From assembly GCF_040784935.1 (NCBI RefSeq), contig NZ_CP160680.1, forward strand, positions 6,243,802 to 6,307,801: a DNA stretch of 64,000 nucleotides, given 5' to 3'. The notes under the pieces were generated by a model. That model made no database searches. It was not told the origin of the DNA and saw only the letters and a program-made list of their open reading frames with translations. The DNA comes from Lewinella sp. LCG006 (lineage in GTDB: Bacteria > Bacteroidota > Bacteroidia > Chitinophagales > Saprospiraceae). The translations under genes and the position numbers were made by a program. This document shows positions 9,013 through 18,314 of this stretch, in pieces; position 1 is the first letter of the stretch, and each line of letters begins with the position of its first letter.

Positions 9013-10281
9013 ATGAAGAAAAGAATACCATTGATCGCCTTATTGGCTTGCATGTTGGGGCTTTTTTCCAACACGCTGAAGGCACAGGAAGCACCCGAAG
9101 TAGACCATTCTTACAAGCCGTTGAAACTCAATCTCAGCGAGGATGGCTCCAAGTATGTCCGCTTTATCATTTGGCACCAACAGTGGCTTACCACAAGCAA
9201 CCTTACCAAACCTGACGGTGGAGATGCGGCCAAATTGCAACTAAGCTCTAGTATTCGTAGATCGCGGATGCTGGCCTTTGCCCAGGTTTCTCCCCGCTTT
9301 TTGATTCTTACACATTTTGGTCTGAACGGTCTTGATGCTAATAACCTGACGTCTTTAGGTAACAATAGCAATGCCCCACAATTGTTCCTACACGACGCCT
9401 GGGTAGAATTCATGGTCAACGAAAATCTCTACATCGGTAGTGGATTGCATTACTGGAAAGGCTTGACGCGCCTGGCCAATCAAAGCACACTCAACTTTAT
9501 GACCATGGACCAAAGTCGTCCATTTGTACATTGGCACTCGTTGGGGGTTACCGATCAATTTGCTCGCCATTTAGGCGTTTATGCCAAAGGCAGTATTGAT
9601 AAGTTTGACTATCGCCTAGCCATCAACAACCCAGGTCGTAATGGTATCACTGGCAACTACAACGGACAGGCCAATCCGGCCCTCACTTACACGGGTGTAA
9701 GTAATACCAACAAAGATGGCGACCCTACTGGAAACACGGTCATCGAAGGCTATTTCCGCTACCAAATCAAAGACACAGAATCCATCAAGCTCCCTTACGC
9801 GGTAGGTACTTACCTGGGCACCAAGGACGTCTTAGCGATCGGTGCAGGCTTTTTTGCTCACCCCAACGGCATGTACAACAGCAATACCGGAGAGCACGTA
9901 AACGTGACCCACTTCGCGGCGGATATCTTTTTGGACAAGCCCATCTCTGGCGGTGGTTGTTTGAATGCCTATGCCTCTTTTATGAGCTTTAACTATGGAG
10001 AAGATTTTGTTGCTCGCTGGGCAGGAACAGGCTCTGTACTTTATGGCCATTTGGGTGTATTGATTCCGGGCAGCAAAGTGATGCCTTATGTAGCATATCA
10101 AACAGGCAACTACGAAGGTCTAGCGGATCCTACTAATGCGCTTGACATTGGTGCCAACTACTTCATCAATGGGCATAATGCCAAACTTACCTTGGAATAC
10201 CACCACATCGGCAACGATCCTCGGGAAGGTGGTCCGCTGGATGTTAACCAAATTCGCATGCAGGCTCATATCTTCTTATAG
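9013..10281 (+). CDS. Outer-membrane beta-barrel protein, probable porin of the acetate module
   Basis: A 422-residue exported protein. It begins with a signal peptide (MKKRIPLIALLACMLGLFSNTLKAQ) and continues with alternating amphipathic strands and a terminal phenylalanine-type strand (RMQAHIFL), as in outer-membrane barrels. No recognised catalytic domain is seen. Position directly before the DUF4212 and symporter genes, with only 53 bases between, suggests it lets the transported acid through the outer membrane. The exact family is not recognised; porin is an inference from topology and context. Confidence 0.65.
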   Translation: MKKRIPLIALLACMLGLFSNTLKAQEAPEVDHSYKPLKLNLSEDGSKYVRFIIWHQQWLTTSNLTKPDGGDAAKLQLSSSIRRSRMLAFAQVSPRFLILTHFGLNGLDANNLTSLGNNSNAPQLFLHDAWVEFMVNENLYIGSGLHYWKGLTRLANQSTLNFMTMDQSRPFVHWHSLGVTDQFARHLGVYAKGSIDKFDYRLAINNPGRNGITGNYNGQANPALTYTGVSNTNKDGDPTGNTVIEGYFRYQIKDTESIKLPYAVGTYLGTKDVLAIGAGFFAHPNGMYNSNTGEHVNVTHFAADIFLDKPISGGGCLNAYASFMSFNYGEDFVARWAGTGSVLYGHLGVLIPGSKVMPYVAYQTGNYEGLADPTNALDIGANYFINGHNAKLTLEYHHIGNDPREGGPLDVNQIRMQAHIFL

Positions 10282-10334
10282 ACACTATGCTGCTTAGAAG
10301 ACGGCTTTATTCTCATATCTAAAATCAACTTTCC

Positions 10335-10592
10335 ATGTCTGAAAAGAACCTCCAACAGTATTGGCGTGACAATCTCCGCTACCTGTTGATACTCCTTTCC
10401 ATCTGGTTTTTAGTTTCTTACGTATTTGGCATATTCATGGTCGACACCTTGAACAACGTCAAGATCGGAGGAGCTAAACTCGGCTTCTGGTTTGCCCAAC
10501 AGGGTGCCATCTATGTCTTTGTTATCCTGATTTTCGTCTACGTCAACTGGATGAACAAATTGGATAAGAAGTACGATGTAGACGAGGAGTAA
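10335..10592 (+). CDS. DUF4212 small subunit of sodium:solute symporter
   Basis: Inner-membrane protein of 85 residues with two transmembrane helices (about 15-37 and 50-72) joined by a short loop containing FGI-MVDTLNNVKIGGAKLGFWFAQQG, the typical DUF4212 pattern. It is nearly always encoded immediately before a large symporter, as here, and is regarded as its small partner subunit. The start at 10335 is supported by the short leader and MSEKNLQQYWRDNLRYL, the usual N-terminus. Confidence 0.9.
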   Translation: MSEKNLQQYWRDNLRYLLILLSIWFLVSYVFGIFMVDTLNNVKIGGAKLGFWFAQQGAIYVFVILIFVYVNWMNKLDKKYDVDEE

Positions 10593-10646
10593 AACATCCT
10601 CTTTGCTCAAAACAATTCAAAAAACAAGCTTTAAAACAATACAACT

Positions 10647-12359
10647 ATGGATGTTCAAACTTGGACACTGATCATCGTAGGCCTGACCTTTGCCCTCTAT
10701 ATAGGGATCGCCATCTGGGCGAGAGCTGGTTCTACCAACGAATTTTATGTAGCTGGTGGGGGCGTTCACCCAGTAGCTAACGGTATGGCAACAGCTGCCG
10801 ACTGGATGTCAGCGGCTTCCTTTATCTCCATGGCTGGTCTGATTTCCTTTATGGGATACGACGGAGCTGTTTATCTCTTGGGTTGGACTGGGGGATATGT
10901 ATTACTAGCACTACTTCTGGCACCCTACCTGCGAAAATTCGGGAAGTTTACGGTGCCTGATTTTATCGGCGATCGGTATTATTCCAATACAGCTCGAACA
11001 GTGGCCGTTATTTGTGCCTTGATTGTTTCCTTTACCTACGTTGCCGGACAGATGCGCGGCGTTGGGGTGGTGTTTTCTCGCTTCCTGGAAGTAGACATTA
11101 ACAAAGGAGTCTATATTGGCATGGCCATTGTCTTTTTCTATGCTGTCCTTGGCGGAATGAAAGGCATCACCTATACCCAGGTAGCCCAATATTGTGTATT
11201 GATTTTTGCCTATATGGTGCCTGCACTTTTTATTTCTCTTGCGATGACCGGCAATGCCATTCCGCAGCTTGGACTTATTGGGGATGTAACCGATGGCACA
11301 GGGATGGCTTTGCTTGACAAATTGGATGTACTCCATCGAGAACTAGGCTTTGCCGAATACACCTCTGGGACAAAATCCATGACGGACGTGTTCGCTATCA
11401 CCTTTGCGCTAATGGTAGGTACGGCTGGTTTGCCACACGTTATTGTTCGCTTCTTTACCGTACCTCGCGTAAAGGATGCCCGTTCTTCTGCGGGTTATGC
11501 TTTGTTGTTTATCGCTATTCTTTACACCACAGCACCGGCTATTGCTGCCTTTGCACGTGTCAACCTGATCAATACCGTTAGCAATAAAGAGTACAAGGAA
11601 ATGCCTGAGTGGTTCAGCAAGTGGGAACAAACTGGCTTGATCAAGTTTGAAGATAAAAATGCCGATGGCCGCATTCAGTATGTTTCCGCGGCGGATGCCA
11701 ATGAATTGACCATTGACCGTGACATCATGGTACTGGCCAACCCAGAAATTGCAAACCTCCCTGCGTGGGTCATCGCACTGGTAGCTGCGGGTGGATTAGC
11801 TGCAGCATTATCTACTGCTGCTGGATTATTACTCGTTATTTCCACTTCGATTTCTCGAGATTTGATCAAAATGCAAATTCGACCAGATATTAGTGAGAAA
11901 TGGGAACTACGCTGGGCTAGAATTGGTGCATTTGCTGCCGTACTGGTTGCTGGTTATTTTGGCATCAATCCGCCCGGATTTGTTGCGGCAGTAGTAGCCT
12001 TGGCATTCGGTTTGGCTGCTGCTTCTTTCTTCCCCGCCATTATTCTAGGCATATTTGACAAGCGCATGAATATGCAGGGAGCAGTTGCGGGTATGGTTGT
12101 AGGTATCTCTATTATGTTGTGGTACATGCTGAAGTTCAAGTTCGGAACTTTCGACGGTGGAAAAGATGCTGTAGCAGGGCTCAAAGACGGTTGGTGGTTT
12201 GGTATTTCTCCAGAAGGATTTGGTACCATCGCTATGGTCTTTAACCTGGTGGTTTCGCTGGTCGTTTCCAGAATGACGCCGCCGCCGCCAGCAGATGTCC
12301 AACAGATCGTAGAAGATATTCGTATTCCTCGCGGTGCTGGTGCGGCCCACGATCATTAA
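10647..12359 (+). CDS. Sodium:solute symporter, ActP/acetate-like (VC_2705 type)
   Basis: Inner-membrane SSS-family transporter of 570 residues with about 13 transmembrane helices. The N-terminal NEFYVAGGGVHPVANGMATAADWMSAASFISMAG holds the family's discontinuous first helices and sodium-site residues, and FAYMVPALFIS and PHVIVRFFTVP are further conserved positions. The long loop at about 310-360 is typical of the DUF4212-linked subfamily rather than of E. coli ActP. With the upstream DUF4212 protein it should import acetate or a related monocarboxylate with sodium. The substrate rests on context with two acyl-CoA synthetases. Confidence 0.9.
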   Translation: MDVQTWTLIIVGLTFALYIGIAIWARAGSTNEFYVAGGGVHPVANGMATAADWMSAASFISMAGLISFMGYDGAVYLLGWTGGYVLLALLLAPYLRKFGKFTVPDFIGDRYYSNTARTVAVICALIVSFTYVAGQMRGVGVVFSRFLEVDINKGVYIGMAIVFFYAVLGGMKGITYTQVAQYCVLIFAYMVPALFISLAMTGNAIPQLGLIGDVTDGTGMALLDKLDVLHRELGFAEYTSGTKSMTDVFAITFALMVGTAGLPHVIVRFFTVPRVKDARSSAGYALLFIAILYTTAPAIAAFARVNLINTVSNKEYKEMPEWFSKWEQTGLIKFEDKNADGRIQYVSAADANELTIDRDIMVLANPEIANLPAWVIALVAAGGLAAALSTAAGLLLVISTSISRDLIKMQIRPDISEKWELRWARIGAFAAVLVAGYFGINPPGFVAAVVALAFGLAAASFFPAIILGIFDKRMNMQGAVAGMVVGISIMLWYMLKFKFGTFDGGKDAVAGLKDGWWFGISPEGFGTIAMVFNLVVSLVVSRMTPPPPADVQQIVEDIRIPRGAGAAHDH

Positions 12360-12375
12360 TTAACCCTTAAAAAAT

Positions 12376-12438
12376 GGAAGCCCGGAGTATCGTTTTGTTT
12401 TGATGAATATACTCCTTAGTTACCTGCTCTGGGCTTCC
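12376..12438 (+). terminator. Nested hairpin after the symporter gene
   Basis: GGAAGCCC at 12376-12383 pairs with GGGCTTCC at 12431-12438, and inside it GGAGTAT (12384-12390) pairs with ATACTCC (12409-12415). It lies between the symporter and the next small gene. Without a T-run it may reduce read-through or protect the upstream mRNA, favouring strong symporter and weak downstream expression. Confidence 0.45.
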
Positions 12439-12456
12439 TGATTAAACACTTTTATT

Positions 12457-12684
12457 ATGGCTAGATTTTCCTTAGGCCCGAGATTGTCAGATTGGTTTAT
12501 TGCGGTCTACCTTACGATTACACTTGCCTTGCGTTTCCTGCTCGAACCTCAACTGCAAGGCTATTACCTGGTCTCCCTTGCGCTGGGTGCTTTTGCCCTT
12601 CTTTTTCTGTGGGCACTGATCAAGAGTAAGGTACTTCAACCTACTTATTTTGGCTTTTTCCCACAGGAAACGAAAGAGAATTAG
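12457..12684 (+). CDS. Small two-helix membrane protein
   Basis: 75 residues, mostly two hydrophobic helices (about 12-30 and 37-57), ending in PTYFGFFPQETKEN. No family is recognised. It sits between the symporter and the sensor kinase in the same direction and ends just before a strong terminator, so it is probably the last gene of the symporter transcript. Real-gene status rests on its start ATG, its close fit between two hairpins and its coherent membrane pattern. Confidence 0.55.
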   Translation: MARFSLGPRLSDWFIAVYLTITLALRFLLEPQLQGYYLVSLALGAFALLFLWALIKSKVLQPTYFGFFPQETKEN

Positions 12685-12704
12685 TAAAAGTGTTATAATT
12701 TAAG

Positions 12705-12736
12705 AGCCGATTCAGTACTTAACTGAGTCGGCTTTT
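12705..12736 (+). terminator. Rho-independent terminator of symporter operon
   Basis: AGCCGATTCAGT at 12705-12716 pairs with ACTGAGTCGGCT at 12722-12733 (one G-T pair) and is followed by TTTT. A good intrinsic terminator on the plus strand, separating the transporter genes from the sensor kinase genes. Confidence 0.8.
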
Positions 12737-12763
12737 GGCTTTTACTATAAAATCCTAATACGC

Positions 12764-12955
12764 TTGTCCGAAAAATCATCCAAACTCATTTTTATCAGTA
12801 TCCTCGCAGCGATCTGTTTCAACTTTCCTTTTCTAGGGCTTCTAGGAAAGCTGCGCTTGATCATGGGTATTCCACAACTGTACCTTATGCTCTTTGTGAT
12901 TTGGTTACTGATCATCATTGCTACCTATTTTACCTTAAGGTCTTCTGACAAATAA
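12764..12955 (+). CDS. Small membrane protein ahead of the sensor kinase
   Basis: 63 residues from a TTG codon, with two hydrophobic helices (about 6-28 and 35-58) and short charged ends. It ends eight bases before the sensor kinase start, so the two are likely co-translated. Small two-helix proteins of this kind often precede symporter-type kinases, but I do not recognise a named family. No ATG is available near the beginning of the reading frame, which lowers confidence in the exact start. Confidence 0.5.
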   Translation: MSEKSSKLIFISILAAICFNFPFLGLLGKLRLIMGIPQLYLMLFVIWLLIIIATYFTLRSSDK

Positions 12956-12963
12956 CTGCTGCC

Positions 12964-15681
12964 TTGCCTAAAGTATTGATCATATCGATAACCTTGATTT
13001 ACCTGGCGCTGCTCTTCGGCGTAGCTTATTATGTTGATCGAAAAGGGGGGAAACAAAACAGTTGGTCCAATTCTCCTTTCATTTATGCGCTTTCACTAGC
13101 AGTCTACTGCACTGCTTGGACCTTTTTTGGCAGTGTAGGGCGCTCAGCTGGTTCCGGTGCCGGATTTTTACCCATTTACCTGGGGCCTACCATCTTAGCT
13201 CCCGTTTGGATCATTGTTTTAAGGAAAATTGTGCTCATCTGTAAGAAACAACGCATTACCTCCATCGCCGACTTTATTTCAAGCCGCTACGGCAAAAGCA
13301 CCTTTTTAGGTATTCTTGCCGTAGTGATTGCCGTTTTTGGAATTATCCCCTACATTTCTATTCAGCTCAAGGCGATATCAGCCAGCCTGGACTTGCTCTT
13401 GAGTGCCAATCCTTTGATCGTCAATGCTCACGCCAATCTTCCTTTTTACGAAGACTCTGCGTTTTATGTGACGATTCTGCTAGCCCTGTTTGCCATCCTT
13501 TTTGGCACCCGCCATTTGGACCCCAACGAAAGACACGCTGGTCTGGTAGCGGCAGTGGCCTTTGAGTCTATTTTTAAACTTCTGGCTTTTCTAGCCGTGG
13601 GTTTCTTTGTCGTGTACGGCTTATTTGATGGCTTCGGAGATCTGTTTTCCCAGGCCTTGAAGGATGAAAAAATCGCGCAACTATTCACCTTTGAGGAAGG
13701 AATAGATGGCACCCAATGGTTTTGGCTCACCCTGGTGTCCATGTTTGCTTTTTTGCTTTTACCTCGTCAGTTTCACGTTGCCGTTGTAGAAAATGACAAC
13801 CCTGAAAATATCCAGACGGCCAGCTGGCTGGTTCCGCTCTACCTATTGCTCATTAACCTTTTTGTTATCCCCATTGCGATCGCGGGCAATCTCCTCTTAC
13901 AAGACAAGGGCATTGAGCCAGACACCTATGTCCTCACGCTGCCATTGCTCGCAGGGCAGGAAGGCCTCGCTTTTCTTGCGGCCCTGGGCGGTTTTTCAGC
14001 GGCTACGAGTATGGTCATTGTTGCCACCGTAGCCTTGAGTATTATGATCAGTAATAACTTGCTCCTGCCCCTGGTGATCAATGCTGAATTGGTTGATGAA
14101 ACCAAAGCGGAGTTGCCGGGGCGACTATTGGGGATTCGCCGAATCAGTATCATCTGTGTGCTGCTCCTCTCCTACAGTTACTTCAAATTCGTGGGCGAAG
14201 GGTATTCACTGGTTTCCATTGGTCTCATTTCATTTTTAGCAGTTGCTCAATTCGCACCACCCGTCATCGCAGGTTTGTATTGGAAGAAGGCCAACCGAAA
14301 GGGGGCGATTGGTGGGCTGGTCATCGGTTTTTTGATTTGGGGATTTACCCTTCCGTTCCCGACCCTGATTGAGGCCGGATTATTTTCAACCGACATCCTC
14401 GAATACGGCATTGGTGGCATCAATGGACTAAAGCCTCAATCACTACTAGGGCTTGATTATCTTGATCAGTTTTCCCATGCAGCATTCTGGAGTTTAAGTC
14501 TCAACACCCTTGCCCTTGTGGGTATTTCCTTGTATACCAAAGCCAATACGACCGAAATTCAACAAGCAGATTTGTTTGTCAATATTTACAAATACGAAGA
14601 ACAGCAGGAAGACTACTCCGTCATCAAACGCCAGGCCAGTATTGCAGACATCAAGATGGTGATGATCAGGTTTTTGGGGATCAAGAGAGCGAGGTCGCTG
14701 CTAAAGCGATTTGAAAACAACCGGAGTATTGACCTGAATAAACTAGAGGCCGCTCCTACTGAACTGATCAATTTCACAGAAACACATCTGACGGGAGCCT
14801 TGGGAGCAGCTTCCTCAAAACTCATTCTGGCTTCTATTGCCAAGACCGACGCCATTAGCCTTGAAGAGATGCTCACGGCTCTCGACCAAACCCAGGAAAT
14901 ACTGCAATACAGTCGGGCCCTGGAAAAGAAAAGTCAAGAACTCGAACAACTCACCAATGAGCTTCGCAATGCCAATCAGCAACTGCAAGAGCTTGACCAG
15001 ATGAAGGCTGAATTTATTTCAACGGTTACCCATGAGTTGCGTACACCAATTACCTCGATCAAGGCTTTCGCCAAAATTCTTGCCGAAAACCCAGAGCTTC
15101 CAACGGAAAGAAAAGCAGAGTTTCTAAATGTACTGGTTAGCGAAAGCGAGCGAATTGCCCGCCTTATTAACCAGGTATTGGACCTGGAGAAAATTCAGGC
15201 AACCGAACAAGAACTCAGTTTTGAGTCCATTGACCTATTGCAATTGCTCAAGCGTTCTGCCACTACGTTTTCTCAGCAACTCCTCGAAAAAGACATTGAA
15301 TTTGAGCTGATCGCAGCCGATAAAGAATGGGGCATCATGGGAGATAGGGACCGCCTCACTCAGGTTTTGACCAACCTCTGGTCAAACGCGCTTAAGTTTG
15401 CCTCCCCTGAGGAGGGGAAGATACAGGTAGAACTCAGGGAGCAAAGCAAGCAACTGGAACTCATTTTTCGCAACAACGGGAAAGCCATTCCGATAGAGAA
15501 ACAAGACATCATTTTTGATCGCTTTACCCAAATTCAGGACAGCGATTTAGGAAAACCGCAGGGAAGTGGACTGGGGCTTTATATTTGCAGGCATATCCTG
15601 GAACAGCACCAGGGTTCTATTGCACTTACCGTTGATCCTCCCTGGGCAACTTCTTTTTTGATTACCCTCCCTCTTCAATAG
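12964..15681 (+). CDS. Symporter-fused sensor histidine kinase (CrbS/CbrA-like)
   Basis: 905-residue membrane sensor. Residues 1 to about 520 form a sodium:solute symporter domain of about 13 helices. A cytoplasmic linker (STAC-like region, about 545-670) ending in a coiled coil leads to the kinase. The H box HELRTPITS has the phosphorylated His690, the N box LTQVLTNLWSNALKF includes Asn808, and the G box is GSGLGLYICRHIL. In Vibrio and Pseudomonas, CrbS and CbrA kinases of this architecture control acs or carbon use; here the cognate receiver (15793) and acs (16239) follow. The start is a TTG at 12964. It probably senses the transported acid or its flux. Confidence 0.9.
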   Translation: MPKVLIISITLIYLALLFGVAYYVDRKGGKQNSWSNSPFIYALSLAVYCTAWTFFGSVGRSAGSGAGFLPIYLGPTILAPVWIIVLRKIVLICKKQRITSIADFISSRYGKSTFLGILAVVIAVFGIIPYISIQLKAISASLDLLLSANPLIVNAHANLPFYEDSAFYVTILLALFAILFGTRHLDPNERHAGLVAAVAFESIFKLLAFLAVGFFVVYGLFDGFGDLFSQALKDEKIAQLFTFEEGIDGTQWFWLTLVSMFAFLLLPRQFHVAVVENDNPENIQTASWLVPLYLLLINLFVIPIAIAGNLLLQDKGIEPDTYVLTLPLLAGQEGLAFLAALGGFSAATSMVIVATVALSIMISNNLLLPLVINAELVDETKAELPGRLLGIRRISIICVLLLSYSYFKFVGEGYSLVSIGLISFLAVAQFAPPVIAGLYWKKANRKGAIGGLVIGFLIWGFTLPFPTLIEAGLFSTDILEYGIGGINGLKPQSLLGLDYLDQFSHAAFWSLSLNTLALVGISLYTKANTTEIQQADLFVNIYKYEEQQEDYSVIKRQASIADIKMVMIRFLGIKRARSLLKRFENNRSIDLNKLEAAPTELINFTETHLTGALGAASSKLILASIAKTDAISLEEMLTALDQTQEILQYSRALEKKSQELEQLTNELRNANQQLQELDQMKAEFISTVTHELRTPITSIKAFAKILAENPELPTERKAEFLNVLVSESERIARLINQVLDLEKIQATEQELSFESIDLLQLLKRSATTFSQQLLEKDIEFELIAADKEWGIMGDRDRLTQVLTNLWSNALKFASPEEGKIQVELREQSKQLELIFRNNGKAIPIEKQDIIFDRFTQIQDSDLGKPQGSGLGLYICRHILEQHQGSIALTVDPPWATSFLITLPLQ

Positions 15682-15792
15682 CTTTTCAGATTTATCTCTT
15701 TTGTTTCCAAGAATTGACGAAATTTATTTTCCTTTTTATTACATTTGCCTATAGTAATAGCTTAAATTGCTACCTAATAACCGCTCATAATT

Positions 15793-16170
15793 ATGAAAAG
15801 AAGTGGTACAATTCTTCTCGTTGATGACGAGCCCAATATCCTCTTGGCGCTGGAGTTCCTGATTCAGCAGAAAGGCTTCCGTGTAGTGAAAGCTTCAGAT
15901 GGAGCCAAAGGCATCCAAGAGGCTCGTAAGCACCGGCCAGATATCGTCATTCTCGACGTGATGATGCCCGGCCTCGACGGCTTTTCGGTGGCGAAAGCTA
16001 TTCGCAATGACGAAAACCTCAACGATACTACCATTATTTTCCTTACGGCAAAAGGTACTTCCCAAGATCGCCATGAGGGTTATTCCAGTGGTGGCGAAAT
16101 CTATCTTACAAAGCCTTTCGACAATCAGGAATTAGTGGATATTATTTCGGAAGTATTCGAATTTGGGTGA
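15793..16170 (+). CDS. Single-domain response regulator
   Basis: A 125-residue CheY-like receiver with no output domain. Asp11 and Asp12 form the acid pocket (VDDEPN), Asp55 is the phosphoacceptor (ILDVMMPG), and Thr85 and Lys107 (YLTKPF) complete the switch set. It lies 111 bases after the sensor kinase and just before acs, so it is the natural phosphorylation partner. Because it cannot bind DNA alone, it must act through another protein, which differs from the CrbS/CrbR pair where the regulator has a LuxR-type DNA-binding domain. Confidence 0.92.
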   Translation: MKRSGTILLVDDEPNILLALEFLIQQKGFRVVKASDGAKGIQEARKHRPDIVILDVMMPGLDGFSVAKAIRNDENLNDTTIIFLTAKGTSQDRHEGYSSGGEIYLTKPFDNQELVDIISEVFEFG

Positions 16171-16183
16171 TAAAATTTTTTAT

Positions 16184-16214
16184 CTTTACACATATACACA
16201 TCTATATACGTTTG
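16184..16214 (+). promoter_or_regulatory. Probable acs promoter
   Basis: TACGTTTG at 16207-16214 fits the Bacteroidota -7 consensus TAnnTTTG exactly; a weak TTT-rich -33 region lies at 16184-16188. The spacer contains CATATACACATCTATATA, closely similar to the spacer of the porin promoter at 8931-8950, which hints at common control. Confidence 0.55.
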
Positions 16215-16238
16215 TATTTATAAAACTACCTTTTCAAT

Positions 16239-18134
16239 ATGACCTCACAAATTACCTCCTTCGAAGAATACCAAAAGGTATATCAACAAAGCGTAACTGA
16301 TCCTGAGGGTTTCTGGGCTGCTCAGGCCGAGACTTTTCAATGGCGCAAAAAATGGGATAAAGTATTAGACTGGAATTTCCGCGATCCTGATGTTAAGTGG
16401 TTTACCGGCGGCAAACTCAATATCACCGAAAATTGCCTCGACCGACACTTGGCCGATCGTGGCGATCAGGTGGCCATCAAATACGATGCGAATGACCCCG
16501 CCACTCCTGTAAAAGACATTACTTACAAAGAGCTACACGCTGCCGTTTGTCAGACCGCTAACGCTCTTAAAGAATTAGGGGTAAAAAAAGGCGATCGGGT
16601 GTGCTTTTACATGCCCATGGTTCCTGAATTGGCCATCGCGGTTTTGGCATGTGCGCGCATTGGGGCCATCCATTCTGTCGTCTTTGCGGGCTTTTCAGCC
16701 AAAGCTTTGGCTGATCGCATCAATGACGCTACCTGTAATATGGTCATCTGCTCGGACCACAACAACCGTGGTGCCAAGCACATTCCGGTAAAAGATGTCG
16801 TTGACGAAGCCATGGAGCTCGGTTGCCCAAGCATAGAAACGGTTCTGGTACACAAAAACACCGGCGACGAAGTTACCTGGACGGATCGCGATGTATGGTG
16901 GCACGATGTGGTCGACCGGCAGCCTACCACTTGTCCGGCGGAGGAAATGGACAGTGAAGACATGCTCTTCATTCTCTACACTTCCGGTTCAACCGGAAAA
17001 CCCAAAGGAGTTGTACACACTTGTGGCGGCTATATGGTGTATACCTGTTTCAGTTTCCGCAACGTCTTCCAGTACAAAGACGGCGATATCTATTGGTGTA
17101 CCGCCGATATTGGCTGGATCACCGGGCACTCCTATATCATCTACGGCCCCCTGTTGGCGGGAGCTACCACTGTCATGTTTGAAGGCGTGCCCACTTACCC
17201 CGATGCTGGCCGCTTCTGGGCTTCGGTAGAGAAGATGAAAGTCAACCAGTTCTACACCGCACCTACCGCTATTCGGGCCTTGATGGCCTACGGCAACGAA
17301 TACGTCAACAAATACGATCTCAGTAGCATAAAAGTATTGGGCTCCGTAGGCGAACCCATCAACCACGAAGCCTGGGAATGGTACCACGAGGTCGTTGGCA
17401 AAGGCAAAAGCCCCATCGTTGACACCTGGTGGCAAACAGAAACTGGTGGCATCATGATCTCCGGCCTTGGTGACCTGAGTCCTCAGAAGGCCACCTTCGC
17501 AGGCTATCCACTTCCCGGTATACAACCTTGCCTGGTGGATAAGGAAGGCAACGAACTCCACGACATGGAAGAAGAAGGCCTCTTGTGTGTAAAATACCCC
17601 TGGCCCTCCATGTTGCGCACCACTTATGGCGATCATGAGCGTTGTCGGATTACGTATTTCTCCCATTTTCAGGATAAATACTTTACGGGTGATGGTGCTC
17701 GCCGCGATGCCAATGGTATGTACCGCATCGTAGGCCGCGTAGACGATGTCATCAATGTATCTGGTCACCGGATGGGAACGGCTGAGGTAGAGAATGCCAT
17801 TGACGAACACGTACAGGTGGTAGAGTCGGCCGTAGTGGGTTACCCTCACGACATCAAAGGCCAAGGCATCTACGCCTACGTCATCGTCGATGAAAAAGTA
17901 ACCGACCACGATAAGCTTCGCAATGAAATCAATGATGTCGTTCGTGATGTCATCGGCCCCATCGCCAAACCAGATAAAATACAAATCGTCAGCGACTTAC
18001 CTAAGACCCGTTCGGGTAAGATCATGCGGCGAATTCTACGAAAGATCGCTTCCGGAGATACCTCTAGCTTAGGGGATACTTCTACCCTCTTGAATCCTGA
18101 GATTGTAGAGGAGATCAAGAAGGGGGCAGTGTAA
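16239..18134 (+). CDS. acs: Acetyl-CoA synthetase
   Basis: Converts acetate, ATP and CoA into acetyl-CoA, AMP and pyrophosphate. 631 residues with the ACS N-terminal domain, ATP loop YTSGSTGKPKGVVHT (about 247), the acetate-pocket and adenylate motif TWWQTETGG, and the C-terminal PKTRSGKIMRRILRK where Lys594 is the usual acetylation switch. It closely follows Acs rather than PrpE. It comes directly after the receiver gene but has its own promoter at 16184-16214. It is the metabolic end point of the transport module beginning at 5078. Confidence 0.96.
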   Translation: MTSQITSFEEYQKVYQQSVTDPEGFWAAQAETFQWRKKWDKVLDWNFRDPDVKWFTGGKLNITENCLDRHLADRGDQVAIKYDANDPATPVKDITYKELHAAVCQTANALKELGVKKGDRVCFYMPMVPELAIAVLACARIGAIHSVVFAGFSAKALADRINDATCNMVICSDHNNRGAKHIPVKDVVDEAMELGCPSIETVLVHKNTGDEVTWTDRDVWWHDVVDRQPTTCPAEEMDSEDMLFILYTSGSTGKPKGVVHTCGGYMVYTCFSFRNVFQYKDGDIYWCTADIGWITGHSYIIYGPLLAGATTVMFEGVPTYPDAGRFWASVEKMKVNQFYTAPTAIRALMAYGNEYVNKYDLSSIKVLGSVGEPINHEAWEWYHEVVGKGKSPIVDTWWQTETGGIMISGLGDLSPQKATFAGYPLPGIQPCLVDKEGNELHDMEEEGLLCVKYPWPSMLRTTYGDHERCRITYFSHFQDKYFTGDGARRDANGMYRIVGRVDDVINVSGHRMGTAEVENAIDEHVQVVESAVVGYPHDIKGQGIYAYVIVDEKVTDHDKLRNEINDVVRDVIGPIAKPDKIQIVSDLPKTRSGKIMRRILRKIASGDTSSLGDTSTLLNPEIVEEIKKGAV

Positions 18135-18136
18135 AG

Positions 18137-18220
18137 GGTACTGGGTACTTTGTACTAGGTATAGGGATTTTGATAGCCGTAGGCTTTTATGTCCTTACCA
18201 AGTACCCTGTACTCCGTACC
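18137..18220. repeat. Imperfect inverted repeat rich in GTAC
   Basis: The 25-base arms at 18137-18161 and 18196-18220 pair at about 19 positions, each made of GGTAC/GTAC units. Located just after acs; it may act as a terminator-like or mRNA-end structure. An A-run, not a T-run, follows on the plus strand. Confidence 0.45.
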
Positions 18221-18314
18221 AAAAAAACCACTTCAGTAGCAAAAATCGACAGTTCAGTCAGGCTATTTTTCAGGGGCGATAAGGGGGCACTAACTTGTTG
18301 AAAAATTAATCATC

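Noticed and set aside
17000-17984. Long minus-strand frame of 331 residues inside acs
   Set aside because: Shadow of the acetyl-CoA synthetase coding frame; no family match and no start signal.
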